DNA from: Candidatus Peregrinibacteria bacterium
GTDB taxonomy: Bacteria; Patescibacteriota; Gracilibacteria; CAIRYL01; GCA-016699755
NCBI GenBank assembly: GCA_016699755.1
Contig: CP065009.1
Coordinates: forward strand, 62,001 to 126,000
DNA length: 64,000 nucleotides
Direction of reading: 5' to 3'
Part shown: positions 17,014-24,221 of the stretch, piece by piece
How the letters are laid out: every line of letters starts with the position of its first letter
Position numbering within the stretch: the first letter of the stretch is position 1
Notes under the pieces: generated by a model
Databases searched by the model: none
What the model was told of the DNA's origin: nothing
What the model saw: only the letters and a program-made list of their open reading frames with translations
Made by a program: the position numbers and the translations under genes

Positions 17014-17641
17014 CTCTTTTTTGAAAGAATTTGGGAAGGGGGCGAACGAGAACAGAATTTTCTCGCACTGCCACCACAAGAGCAATGAGTTCTTTTTTTG
17101 CATTGCAGAGAGGCATTCCAGAGGTTGCCCATGGGTATTTTCCGGAGATTTCTCTTAGTCCTGAAAAGATTTTGGTTTCACCGGTAATGGGGTCTTTTGA
17201 ACCGGATGAAACTATATCTTCACTTTCTTTTTTTGACGAAAATTTTTGTTCACACGGACTAAAATCTACTTCTGAGGAAGCGAGATCAGAAGAGATGATG
17301 AGAGGCACTCCACATTTTTCTGTTTTGAGAAGTGCAAGATCTTCTTGTGGAAATTGTTCAAGAACGTCATATCCGGGGAGAATACTGCCAGAGGACAGAA
17401 GGTGATTTACCGTGAGAACAGTGTAGCGATCGATATATACTCCGGTTCCTTCGATTTTTTTCTTTGGAAAATCCCTTTCTTTTTCAGAAGGAATATACGC
17501 GGAAATGGACACCAAAGAAGGTAAACAAGGTGTCTCTGCTTGATTTTTCGCAGGAGAAATACATCCCAATAAGAGAAAGGGGAATACAAAAAAAACTCCG
17601 GCAAAATATCCAGAGTTTTGAAAAAAATTCGAAGAAGACAT
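16997..17641 (-). CDS. Trypsin-like serine protease lipoprotein (possibly degenerate)
   Basis: 214 residues. The N-terminal hydrophobic segment ends in FLLLGCISP, a lipobox with Cys27, so it is predicted to be a membrane-anchored lipoprotein outside the cell. The rest follows a chymotrypsin-fold plan: GTGVYIDRYTVLTVNHLLSS gives the catalytic His (His80), QEDLALLKTE the Asp (Asp101), and WATSGMPLCNAKKELIALVV the Ser (Ser174). The Ser motif is TSGMPL rather than the usual GNSGGP, so the oxyanion hole is altered and activity is uncertain. It lies between rpmA and the rplC operon on the same strand, an odd place for such a gene. Substrates are unknown; a substrate-free scaffold or a maturation protease are both possible. 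Confidence 0.65.
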   Translation of the reverse strand: MSSSNFFQNSGYFAGVFFVFPFLLLGCISPAKNQAETPCLPSLVSISAYIPSEKERDFPKKKIEGTGVYIDRYTVLTVNHLLSSGSILPGYDVLEQFPQEDLALLKTEKCGVPLIISSDLASSEVDFSPCEQKFSSKKESEDIVSSGSKDPITGETKIFSGLREISGKYPWATSGMPLCNAKKELIALVVAVRENSVLVRPLPKFFQKRVDISP

Positions 17642-17653
17642 AATTCTCTTTTT

Positions 17654-17929
17654 TTAGAAAACAACAGAAACGTATGTTTTTCGATATGTTCGACCATCGT
17701 ATCGTTTTTTTCTCTTTTCGTAATATTCTACTTTTCCATCTGAACTCGCAAAAAGTGTGAAATCTTTTCCGACACGCACGTTTTCTCCTGCTTCATACTT
17801 TGATCCTCGTTGTCGCAAAAGGATGCTTCCGGCAGAAACTGATTGTCCGCCATAAACCTTAACGCCAAGACGTTTTGCGTTTGAGTCTCGTCCATTTCTA
17901 CTGGAGCCACCAGCTTTTTTGTGTGCCAT
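17654..17929 (-). CDS. rpmA: Ribosomal protein bL27
   Basis: A 91-residue protein of the 50S subunit whose N-terminus reaches the peptidyl-transferase centre. MAHKKAGGSSRNGRDSNAKR and LGVKVYGGQSVSAGSILLRQ are unmistakable. There is no cleavable N-terminal extension of the Firmicutes type. The usual partners rplU and obg are not adjacent; instead a lipoprotein protease follows after 12 bp, and an unknown 542-residue protein gene lies upstream. Confidence 0.97.
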   Translation of the reverse strand: MAHKKAGGSSRNGRDSNAKRLGVKVYGGQSVSAGSILLRQRGSKYEAGENVRVGKDFTLFASSDGKVEYYEKRKKRYDGRTYRKTYVSVVF

Positions 17930-17982
17930 ACGACAAATGAAAAAAGTGTGTCAACTGTAAGTGAGGAAACTCTTTCTGTCAA

Positions 17983-19611
17983 TTATTTATCAGTCGAGGC
18001 GGATGAAATTTCTTCTGTCGACCCCGATTTTGTATCTATACTATGGTTTATGAGAACGCTCTCAAGAAAAGTGGCATTTCCGGTTTTTTGAAAGTAGATA
18101 AAATTGCGAAGATCATCACAACGGAAGTGTACCCGACCATTCCAAATAAGTTCTTGTATTTTGCTGACGAGATGTTCATTTTCTTTATCTTTTGGCTTTC
18201 CATCTTCTTTTGTCGTTAGTTTTCTGAGTGATGGTTCGAGGCTTTTCTCTAGATTTTCGCGTCGATATTTAAAAAAGTGGAGAGGTTGCGATCGTTCCAT
18301 TTTAGAAACTATGATGAGGGCCTTATCGATGAGCGCGGGATCTTCTGTAAAAATTTCTTCCGTTTTTTCTTCTCCACGAGGAAAAACTTCGTTGTTGAGT
18401 TTTAGATGAAAAAGAAGGTTGTACGCCTCTTTTTCTATTTTTGTATCTGTGTGATTTTTGGTGAATCTTCCGACGGCTTCTGCAAGCTCGTGATTTTCAC
18501 TCAGAAGTATTGTCCACTCCTCGGGTACGGGAATTTTTTTGCTTTCTGGTAGTTTTTTTTGGACGGTATGCGCTGGTTCTTGCGATTGCCCTGTTGATTG
18601 TGGTGCTTGTACAAGATTTCCTGATGTGGTGGCAGGAGCCCTCTTTTTGATTCTTCCGCTGTATCTTGTAGAAGAAATTCCTGTGAACCAATTCCGAGAA
18701 ATTTGGCAGTTTTCATATTCTTCTTTTTCGGTGCCTGATGGAGTTTCTTTTTTTTGGATTCCGTTAAGACCCGATGATTTTTTCCTTCCATTTTTTTCAT
18801 CGTGCGGATGTTCGTCTAAAAGATATTGCACTTCAGGATTATTCCCATTTGGCGGACCTATTCCGAGGATAAGAATTTTATTGTCTCCATTGCGAAAGGC
18901 AATTGTTCCACCATTTTTCAAAACTTCTTTGGCGGCATTTTCATCAAATTTCATCTCTGCATATCCACTATCTCCTTTTTCTTTATTTTTGGTGTTTCGT
19001 TGTTCGAGAAATTTTTTTATGAGAGGGATTTGCTGTTCTGGTGGAATATTGCGCACGCGCGGATCCTCAATAGCTACTCGAAACAGTGAATTTTCCTGCT
19101 TTTGTTGCTGTTGATGTTCTACTTCTTGTTGGCGAACAATGGGGGTATCGAGTCGTTTTGATAACGCATTTCCCATTTCATCTTGGATATTTGTTTCTCC
19201 GTAGAGCGCTTTGTGAATTTCAAATTGTGCATCATAAGTATCTCCTCCTTCGTTTATATTGGCGATATGCTCTGATGATTGCGTCGATGAAAGGGGTGTT
19301 GCTCTCTGAACTTCTTGTTTTCGAAAATAGTAATCTCGTCCTTTTTCTTGATTTTGTCGAAGAGAAAGCGTTGTTTTTTCTTGCGCCAATTTTAGATTTT
19401 CCCAAGCTTCCGAAAGATGATTGGTCGGAAGATTTTCAAGTGTTGCTTGATCACTGTAATCTATTGTTGTTTTTGGTTGTTCTTTTTCCGGAGACGGAGA
19501 AAGCTCAGTTGCGACTGATCCCAAATTTTTGTCATTCCACTGAAAAATATTTCGTTTTTCTTCAAAGAACCTCCTCTTGTGTGCCAGTGATCTCCAGTAA
19601 AGAGGATTCAT
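17983..19611 (-). CDS. Uncharacterised 542-residue hydrophilic protein
   Basis: I do not recognise this protein. It has no signal peptide or membrane segment and is rich in Gln, Glu, Lys and Asn. Residues 1-180 look disordered or helical (including a run EVEHQQQQKQE), about 205-265 include a small folded-looking stretch (EMKFDENAAKEVLKNGGTIA, then KILILGIGPPNGNNPEVQYL), a basic Ser/Thr/Pro-rich linker follows (about 285-355), and the last 180 residues are probably helical (EWTILLSENHELAEAVGRFT; LIDKALIIVSKMERSQPLHF). A short coiled-coil protein gene lies just upstream on the same strand. The start is ATG at 19611 without a clear ribosome site. Confidence 0.55.
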   Translation of the reverse strand: MNPLYWRSLAHKRRFFEEKRNIFQWNDKNLGSVATELSPSPEKEQPKTTIDYSDQATLENLPTNHLSEAWENLKLAQEKTTLSLRQNQEKGRDYYFRKQEVQRATPLSSTQSSEHIANINEGGDTYDAQFEIHKALYGETNIQDEMGNALSKRLDTPIVRQQEVEHQQQQKQENSLFRVAIEDPRVRNIPPEQQIPLIKKFLEQRNTKNKEKGDSGYAEMKFDENAAKEVLKNGGTIAFRNGDNKILILGIGPPNGNNPEVQYLLDEHPHDEKNGRKKSSGLNGIQKKETPSGTEKEEYENCQISRNWFTGISSTRYSGRIKKRAPATTSGNLVQAPQSTGQSQEPAHTVQKKLPESKKIPVPEEWTILLSENHELAEAVGRFTKNHTDTKIEKEAYNLLFHLKLNNEVFPRGEEKTEEIFTEDPALIDKALIIVSKMERSQPLHFFKYRRENLEKSLEPSLRKLTTKEDGKPKDKENEHLVSKIQELIWNGRVHFRCDDLRNFIYFQKTGNATFLESVLINHSIDTKSGSTEEISSASTDK

Positions 19612-19632
19612 TTGATTTGAGTTTCTGTTGTA

Positions 19633-19836
19633 TTATGAGAGCACATTTTGCATTTGGTTTTCTATTTCTGCTTGCTCGCATTTTCGCTCTGCCGTTTCGA
19701 GTTTTTCCATTTCTTCGAGCACTTTTTTGCGGATCTCTTGTTCTTTTTTTTTCGAAATTTTGAGCGATTCCGAAAGCGAAAGAATCTGCTCAATAAGCTC
19801 TTCACGGCTCATCTGTTGTGCTGTTTGGTCTGACAT
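19633..19836 (-). CDS. Small coiled-coil protein
   Basis: 67 residues from ATG at 19836 (MSDQTAQQMSREELIEQILS). Nearly the whole sequence is charged heptad-like helix (SLKISKKKEQEIRKKVLEEM, EKLETAERKCEQAEIE), so a dimeric coiled coil is expected. It sits between the CinA-type gene and the 542-residue unknown protein gene, all on the minus strand, and could be a small partner of the latter. An in-frame TTG further upstream is less likely because it would overlap cinA. No function can be given. Confidence 0.5.
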   Translation of the reverse strand: MSDQTAQQMSREELIEQILSLSESLKISKKKEQEIRKKVLEEMEKLETAERKCEQAEIENQMQNVLS

Positions 19837-19883
19837 TTTTGTTTTATAAAATCCTGCTATGGTACTCTTTTTTGATACAAAAT

Positions 19884-20345
19884 TCAATGTTGATCTTTTA
19901 AGATTTCCTCTTTTAAAAGCAGAAGTGCAAAAAGAGTAGCTTGTGTTTGTACTTCAATCCGATTTCCAGAGAATGTTTGTTGAACTGTTTTTTCTCCATA
20001 AATACTAGAAATGCCAACAAAAACAAAAGGAGTCTCTTTTTGAGATTCTTCCGCTATTCCAGTTGTGGAAATACAAATGTCCGCTTTACACTTTTCTCTC
20101 CAGCACTTTGCCATTTCTGCGGCACATTCTGTGGAGTAAATACCGAACTTTTGTATAGTTTTTTTGGAAACACCGAGAGTATCAATTTTTGCGCGTTCAT
20201 CATAAAAAATGCCACCGGCAAAAAAAATATTGCTTGCGCCAGAAATTCCTGTGATTTCCGCGGCAATTCTTCCGCCAGTCATCGATTCTGCTGAGCAAAT
20301 TCTTAATTTTTTCTCTATCCCTGTGCTCACAATTTCTTGTGCCAC
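19884..20345 (-). CDS. CinA C-terminal domain protein, NMN amidohydrolase-like
   Basis: About 153 residues of the stand-alone CinA_C/PncC family, which deamidates nicotinamide mononucleotide in NAD recycling and is linked to competence operons in some bacteria. ICSAESMTGGRIAAEITGIS is the signature active-site segment, followed by GGIFYDERAKIDTLGVSKKT and ECAAEMAKCWREKCKADICI. The loop TTGIAEESQKETPFVFVGIS is shorter than the usual GIAGPxGGTxxKPVG, so catalysis is probable but unproven. No ATG fits; a GTG at 20345 preceded by AAGGA six bases upstream gives the best start, while a TTG at 20396 lacks a ribosome site. It follows dut on the same strand. Confidence 0.8.
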   Translation of the reverse strand: MAQEIVSTGIEKKLRICSAESMTGGRIAAEITGISGASNIFFAGGIFYDERAKIDTLGVSKKTIQKFGIYSTECAAEMAKCWREKCKADICISTTGIAEESQKETPFVFVGISSIYGEKTVQQTFSGNRIEVQTQATLFALLLLKEEILKDQH

Positions 20346-20405
20346 AGCGTTTCCTTGAGAGGTTTTTGCTGGCAGAGGAGTTGCTTCAAAAATCAAGATG
20401 TGATC

Positions 20406-20837
20406 TTAGTGTCCAGTACTTCCAAAACCGCCACGACTTTCTTTGTGGGAAAAATCTGTTTCGATAAATTCTGCTTGTTCTGCCCGCACAAAAACGCCTT
20501 GAGCAATGCGCGTTCCTTTGGCGATGGTAATGGGTTCGTCTCGGAAATTTCGGACGAGAATTTTAATTTCATCTTCGGGACCAGAGTAGTCTTGATCAAT
20601 AATCCCAATGCCGTGCGGTGGTGTAATGCCAAACTTTTTTGGTGCGCTCGAACGACTGGCAATAATAAGGGCAAAGCCAGAAGGAGTTTCAAGAATGAGT
20701 CCAGTAGGAATCATAGCAATTTCTCCAGGGGTAATAGTCACTTCTTCTGCGGCGGAAAAATCGAAACCTATTGAGCCTGCGGTGTGGAACTCGGGAAGTG
20801 GAACATCTGGACGAATACGGGAAACAGAAACTTTCAT
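20406..20837 (-). CDS. dut: dUTP diphosphatase
   Basis: A 143-residue trimeric dUTPase that hydrolyses dUTP to dUMP and PPi, keeping uracil out of DNA and supplying dTMP synthesis. All five family motifs are visible in order: AGSIGFDFSAAEEV, IIASRSSAPKKFG, GIGIIDQDYSGPEDEIKILV, RIAQGVFVRAEQAEF and the C-terminal RGGFGSTG. It is the first gene of a short minus-strand group with the CinA-type gene. The start at 20837 is the first ATG, and the divergent small gene begins 88 bp away. Confidence 0.96.
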   Translation of the reverse strand: MKVSVSRIRPDVPLPEFHTAGSIGFDFSAAEEVTITPGEIAMIPTGLILETPSGFALIIASRSSAPKKFGITPPHGIGIIDQDYSGPEDEIKILVRNFRDEPITIAKGTRIAQGVFVRAEQAEFIETDFSHKESRGGFGSTGH

Positions 20838-20925
20838 TTTGAGAAATGAACATGAAATAGTAAAAATATTTTCCCTTTTTTCCCTTTTTTACGCTAGTAT
20901 TTTTCCCCTGTAACAACTGAAATGT

Positions 20926-21102
20926 ATGGATTGTGAAAGAAGATCCGACAGAAGTCATGAAGAGATACTCCTTGAGGAGTGGGGGCTGCTTCTTACGCAA
21001 ATAGAGGGCGAAATACGGAAAAAACGAAAAGAAGGAGAGGGGAAGGTGGTGCCAATACAACCAGAATATGCTTTTGCTCTCGCGTACAGATTTAGAAAAT
21101 GA
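20926..21102 (+). CDS. Small 58-residue charged protein
   Basis: An open frame MDCERRSDRSHEEILLEEWG continuing with a basic/acidic helix and ending in AYRFRK. It is placed like a real gene: it fills the gap between dut and the next gene, and its TGA stop (21100-21102) overlaps an ATG at 21099 in the ATGA manner of coupled genes. No ribosome site is obvious and I do not recognise a family, so it remains tentative. Confidence 0.4.
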   Translation: MDCERRSDRSHEEILLEEWGLLLTQIEGEIRKKRKEGEGKVVPIQPEYAFALAYRFRK

Positions 21103-21982
21103 CTCGCGAAATAAACTCTCTCAAATATCTGTTTTTCTACTCAGAGGGGACTACAAAAGGCTTGGATTTTTTTTGAATACATCCTCTGGGGTTATTGCTA
21201 TTCAGTGTGCTGTGAGAGAAGATTTGGGTGGTGCTATTAAAAAAGAAGAAGATCCACTTTCCCCAGAAGCACTTCAAAAGGCTCTTGACTCATTTGGTGC
21301 GCCTTTCGAGTCAGAATCGGAACAAGAAATAGCTCAGCGTATTCAAGAATTTTTGGAAGATGCCACTCATTATTTATCTCAACTTTCATCTTTAGGGAAT
21401 TCGGTGATGAGAAAAGGACTCCTTAATATTTCAGATGAAAATCAAAAACTCATTGAAAATGTAAAGAGTTTTCTTGCAGAAGGGGCAGGGTGGTTAAAAA
21501 TACAACAAGACGCAGAAGCAGAAAATGTTCCCATTGAAAATAATATTCGTCGGAAATGCGAAGGACAATATCGCGAACTTTCAGAAAAATTTGCAATTAT
21601 TCTTCTTCCTTCTATGAAGGTTGCCAATGAACTTTTATCTCGAAAAATAAGGGGCGAAAAAATTCAGGATCAAATGCTGGCATTTGCTGGTCTTACTGGT
21701 GCTGAACTCAATGGAGACAAGAGCGTGAATTATATTTTAGAGAATCTGTTTCAGCGACAAATAGAAATTCCTTTTCTTGTTCCGGGAAAAAGAGCTATTT
21801 CCGGGTACAACGTGTTTGTTCCATCATTGAAAAATGCTTCTCTTGAAGAGTGGAAAATATTTGCCGAAAGAATGGGTGAGCTTTCCCTTCGAAATGTGAA
21901 GAACATGCTGTTGGCAAATGTTACCCAAATGGCAGAATCTGTTGCTCAACTTCTTGAGAATCTCAAGGATAAATACCGATAA
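21068..21982 (+). CDS. Uncharacterised helical protein, possible 5' frameshift
   Basis: About 300 residues, soluble, mostly helical and acidic, with no signal peptide. Stretches such as DSFGAPFESESEQEIAQRIQ, LEDATHYLSQLSSLGNSVMR and FAERMGELSLRNVKNMLLAN give no family match that I can name. The 5' end is doubtful. The reading frame shown begins inside the preceding small gene. In another frame an ATG at 21099, coupled by ATGA to that gene's stop, opens 25 codons (MTREINSLKYLFFYSEGTTK...) that stop right after a run of eight T (21167-21174). A one-base slip there would join those codons to this frame at LNTSSGVIAIQ. The true protein may therefore start at 21099 with a frameshift or sequence error in the T run. 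Confidence 0.5.
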   Translation: MLLLSRTDLENDSRNKLSQISVFLLRGDYKRLGFFLNTSSGVIAIQCAVREDLGGAIKKEEDPLSPEALQKALDSFGAPFESESEQEIAQRIQEFLEDATHYLSQLSSLGNSVMRKGLLNISDENQKLIENVKSFLAEGAGWLKIQQDAEAENVPIENNIRRKCEGQYRELSEKFAIILLPSMKVANELLSRKIRGEKIQDQMLAFAGLTGAELNGDKSVNYILENLFQRQIEIPFLVPGKRAISGYNVFVPSLKNASLEEWKIFAERMGELSLRNVKNMLLANVTQMAESVAQLLENLKDKYR

Positions 21983-22009
21983 TTCTTATTATTAATTTTC
22001 TGTAACTTT

Positions 22010-22039
22010 TTGGAGTTTTCTTCATAAAACTGTTATACT
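22010..22039 (+). promoter_or_regulatory. Promoter of the pilin-like gene array
   Basis: TTGGAG (22010-22015), an 18-bp spacer and TATACT (22034-22039), with TG just before the -10 element. Transcription would begin near 22046, leaving only about 14 bases before the GTG start at 22060, which suggests an almost leaderless first gene. Confidence 0.6.
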
Positions 22040-22059
22040 GTTCCGATATTTCCCTCTTT

Positions 22060-22488
22060 GTGTCTTTCTCTCAAATCAAAAATCGCATTTTTTTTCTGCT
22101 TCTCAGCACCCCATTTTTTTTATTGGGTGTGCTTTCTCCTGTATTTGCAGATGGAAATGTCGGTATTGGGGTGAGCAGCACTAGCGGGAGTCCGAGTGTT
22201 TCTGAGGGGGTGCATCTTCGTAATTTTTTTGGACCTTCGTATATTTTGAGCATTGAAGATCTCCTCCTAAAAATTATGACATTTCTCGGAACTATTATTG
22301 TACTCGCCTCTACTATTGGCATTGTGACCGGAGGATCGTTTCTTGTATTTTCTGGGGGAGATGACGGAAAAATAAGTCGCGGAAAAGATATTATTGTCTA
22401 TTCCCTTATTGGACTCGCGGTAACCATCGGTTCGTATCTTATTGTGACATTGGTACAGGCGATTCTATATGGCATTGGCACATCATAA
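22060..22488 (+). CDS. T4SS-pilin-like small membrane protein 1
   Basis: 142 residues: signal sequence (RIFFLLLSTPFFLLGVLSPV, cleavage near FADG), a short polar stretch, and two transmembrane helices (IMTFLGTIIVLASTIGIVTG; DIIVYSLIGLAVTIGSYLIV) joined by the loop FSGGDDGKISRGK. This two-helix plan with a Gly/acid-Lys loop is that of the VirB2/TrbC-like 'T4SS_pilin' proteins common in CPR genomes; the function there is unproven. First of five consecutive genes of the same plan. It seems to start with GTG, and no Shine-Dalgarno is visible. Confidence 0.7.
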   Translation: MSFSQIKNRIFFLLLSTPFFLLGVLSPVFADGNVGIGVSSTSGSPSVSEGVHLRNFFGPSYILSIEDLLLKIMTFLGTIIVLASTIGIVTGGSFLVFSGGDDGKISRGKDIIVYSLIGLAVTIGSYLIVTLVQAILYGIGTS

Positions 22489-22489
22489 T

Positions 22490-22978
22490 ATGCTTTTTCG
22501 AATACTAGTTTTTGTCGGCATTATGCTCTTTATCGGCGGAGGAGAGGCTTTTGCTGAACCGGAATGGTCGGTCACTATCGGGAATTCAGAAGTTACTCAA
22601 GAATTTTCTCCCTCTAATAATGAAGAATACCACATAAATGAATTATCCAGCACCTCTACCGACAGTCCTGAGAAAATCAAATTGCTTGAACCACTCCCCG
22701 GAACAGAAGATGGTATTGATCCTTCTGGCGATAATCCGGCGGTGAGTATTTTGGAACAATATGTTGGAGCGATATTCCGCTATGGTTCGGGACTTGTTTC
22801 CCTTATTGCTGTTATTTGGATTATTATTGGTGGATATGAAATTATGTTTAGTGGCGCGGATATTGGGAGCGTGGATTCTGGAAAGCAAAAAATTACTCAA
22901 TCGCTCCTTGGTCTCGTTATTCTCTTTTTGGCGGCGCTTCTTCTGAATATTATTAACCCTCATTTTTTTCAACTCTAA
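22490..22978 (+). CDS. T4SS-pilin-like small membrane protein 2
   Basis: 162 residues from the ATG directly after the previous stop. A signal peptide (MLFRILVFVGIMLFIGGGEA) is followed by the longest polar ectodomain of the set, about 65 Ser/Glu-rich residues, then the two helices (SGLVSLIAVIWIIIGGYEIM; SLLGLVILFLAALLLNII) around the loop FSGADIGSVDSGKQKITQ. It differs strongly in sequence from its neighbours, so the five copies are old paralogues and not a recent duplication. A start seven codons earlier would overlap the preceding gene. Confidence 0.68.
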   Translation: MLFRILVFVGIMLFIGGGEAFAEPEWSVTIGNSEVTQEFSPSNNEEYHINELSSTSTDSPEKIKLLEPLPGTEDGIDPSGDNPAVSILEQYVGAIFRYGSGLVSLIAVIWIIIGGYEIMFSGADIGSVDSGKQKITQSLLGLVILFLAALLLNIINPHFFQL

Positions 22979-23359
22979 ATGATATTTTCGCAGAAATTTC
23001 GTGCGATTTTCCTCTGTTTATGGATGCTCCTTTCGTTTTCTGCGTGTGAAAGTGGACCGAGTACTATTCCATGCCCAGATTTTTTGCCAGGATGTGCGCT
23101 GGGGGGGGGTGACATGAAAAATCATCCGATTTGGGATCTTCTTTCTGCATTTGTTTCATGGATTATTACTATTAGTGCTACTGGAGCGATTCTTATGTGC
23201 ATTTTGGCAGGTATTCTTTTTGCGTATTCTGGCGCCAATGAAGAGTGGAGAGGTCGTGCGGCAAAAATGTTTTTCTTTGCTGGACTTGGGCTTCTCGTCT
23301 CAATATTTGCCTATTTCATTGTGTCGCTCATTGATAATTTTTTCAATCCTCTTTCGTAA
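22979..23359 (+). CDS. T4SS-pilin-like small membrane protein 3 (lipobox)
   Basis: 126 residues, starting one base after the previous stop. The hydrophobic N-terminus ends in LLSFSACESGPS, a possible lipobox (Ser-Ala-Cys), so this member may be a lipoprotein, with a Cys-containing stretch PCPDFLPGCALGGG next. Two helices follow (VSWIITISATGAILMCILAG; MFFFAGLGLLVSIFAYFIVS) with the loop YSGANEEWRGRAAK between them. Same plan as the other four genes. Confidence 0.66.
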   Translation: MIFSQKFRAIFLCLWMLLSFSACESGPSTIPCPDFLPGCALGGGDMKNHPIWDLLSAFVSWIITISATGAILMCILAGILFAYSGANEEWRGRAAKMFFFAGLGLLVSIFAYFIVSLIDNFFNPLS

Positions 23360-23724
23360 TGCGTCTTTTTTCAAGAATTCTCTTTGGCATTATTTTTGTT
23401 TTCATTCCGCTCTTTACAGTAAGCGCGACAAATCCAATGGATATTTTGCAAGATATTGGAAGATCGTTTTCGTTACCAACAATGCCAAGCGGTGAAAATG
23501 GTGTACTTACTATTCTTTTGCTTATTATTGAGTTTTTGCTTGGTATTTTCTCTCTATTCCTTACAGTTTCTGCACTGTGGGCAGGTTTTTTATTCCTTAC
23601 GAGTTTTGGGGAAGAAGAGCGCATTACTCGTGCAAAAAAGCTTGTCATCTGGATGTTTGTGGGGGTGGCGGCGACTGCACTTTCGTATGTCTTTATTCGT
23701 GGAGTAATCCTTCTTTTTTCATAG
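23359..23724 (+). CDS. T4SS-pilin-like small membrane protein 4
   Basis: 121 residues. Its ATG overlaps the previous stop (TAATG), showing tight coupling. A signal peptide (RILFGIIFVFIPLFTVSA) and a short polar loop precede the helix pair (LLIIEFLLGIFSLFLTVSAL; LVIWMFVGVAATALSYVFIR) around TSFGEEERITRAKK. The FGEEE-x-R-AK loop is close to that of the fifth protein. Confidence 0.68.
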   Translation: MRLFSRILFGIIFVFIPLFTVSATNPMDILQDIGRSFSLPTMPSGENGVLTILLLIIEFLLGIFSLFLTVSALWAGFLFLTSFGEEERITRAKKLVIWMFVGVAATALSYVFIRGVILLFS

Positions 23725-23726
23725 AA

Positions 23727-24113
23727 ATGATTCGTATATTATTTCTCTTCGCAATTTTCCTTCTTCCCTTTGAGCAGAGTTTGGCGAGCGGAATTTGTGA
23801 TTTTGTCGGAACTTGTGATCCACCAGATCTTATTCCCATAGTTCCTTCTGACATTACTCCGGTAGAAAAGGTGACACTTGTGGTTCTCGCATTTTTGCGT
23901 TTTGTGTTTTACGGTATTGGAATTGGTGCTGTTGTTATGATTGTGATTGCTGGAGTACGACTTACATTTTCTTTTGGAGGTGAAGAGCAGGTAACCGCCG
24001 CAAAAAGTACGCTCCTCTATGCTGTTATTGGGCTTTTTGCCGTGATTCTCTCTGTTTTCTTGGTGCAAGTCGTGACAGACTTTCTGCTCAATTCCCATTC
24101 ATACAAAAGCTGA
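23727..24113 (+). CDS. T4SS-pilin-like small membrane protein 5
   Basis: 128 residues from the ATG three bases after the previous stop; longer in-frame readings upstream lie inside the fourth gene. Signal peptide MIRILFLFAIFLLPFEQSLA, a short segment with a Cys pair (GICDFVGTCDPPD), then two helices (FVFYGIGIGAVVMIVIAGVR; STLLYAVIGLFAVILSVFLV) with the loop FSFGGEEQVTAAK. This is the member closest to the consensus of the CPR pilin family. It ends the array; 108 bp later a new promoter drives the TSP3 gene. Confidence 0.7.
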   Translation: MIRILFLFAIFLLPFEQSLASGICDFVGTCDPPDLIPIVPSDITPVEKVTLVVLAFLRFVFYGIGIGAVVMIVIAGVRLTFSFGGEEQVTAAKSTLLYAVIGLFAVILSVFLVQVVTDFLLNSHSYKS

Positions 24114-24164
24114 TTGTAGAAATCTCATCCCAAATTTTTTTTTCGTGATATAGAAGCGGTATTT

Positions 24165-24193
24165 TTGGAATTTTGTTATTATTTTGGTATACT
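24165..24193 (+). promoter_or_regulatory. Promoter of the TSP3-repeat gene
   Basis: TTGGAA (24165-24170), exactly 17 bp, then TATACT (24188-24193) preceded by TGG. The start would be near 24200, about 22 bases before the ATG at 24222. Confidence 0.6.
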
Positions 24194-24221
24194 TTTGATA
24201 ATACCATTTTTTCCTGATTAG

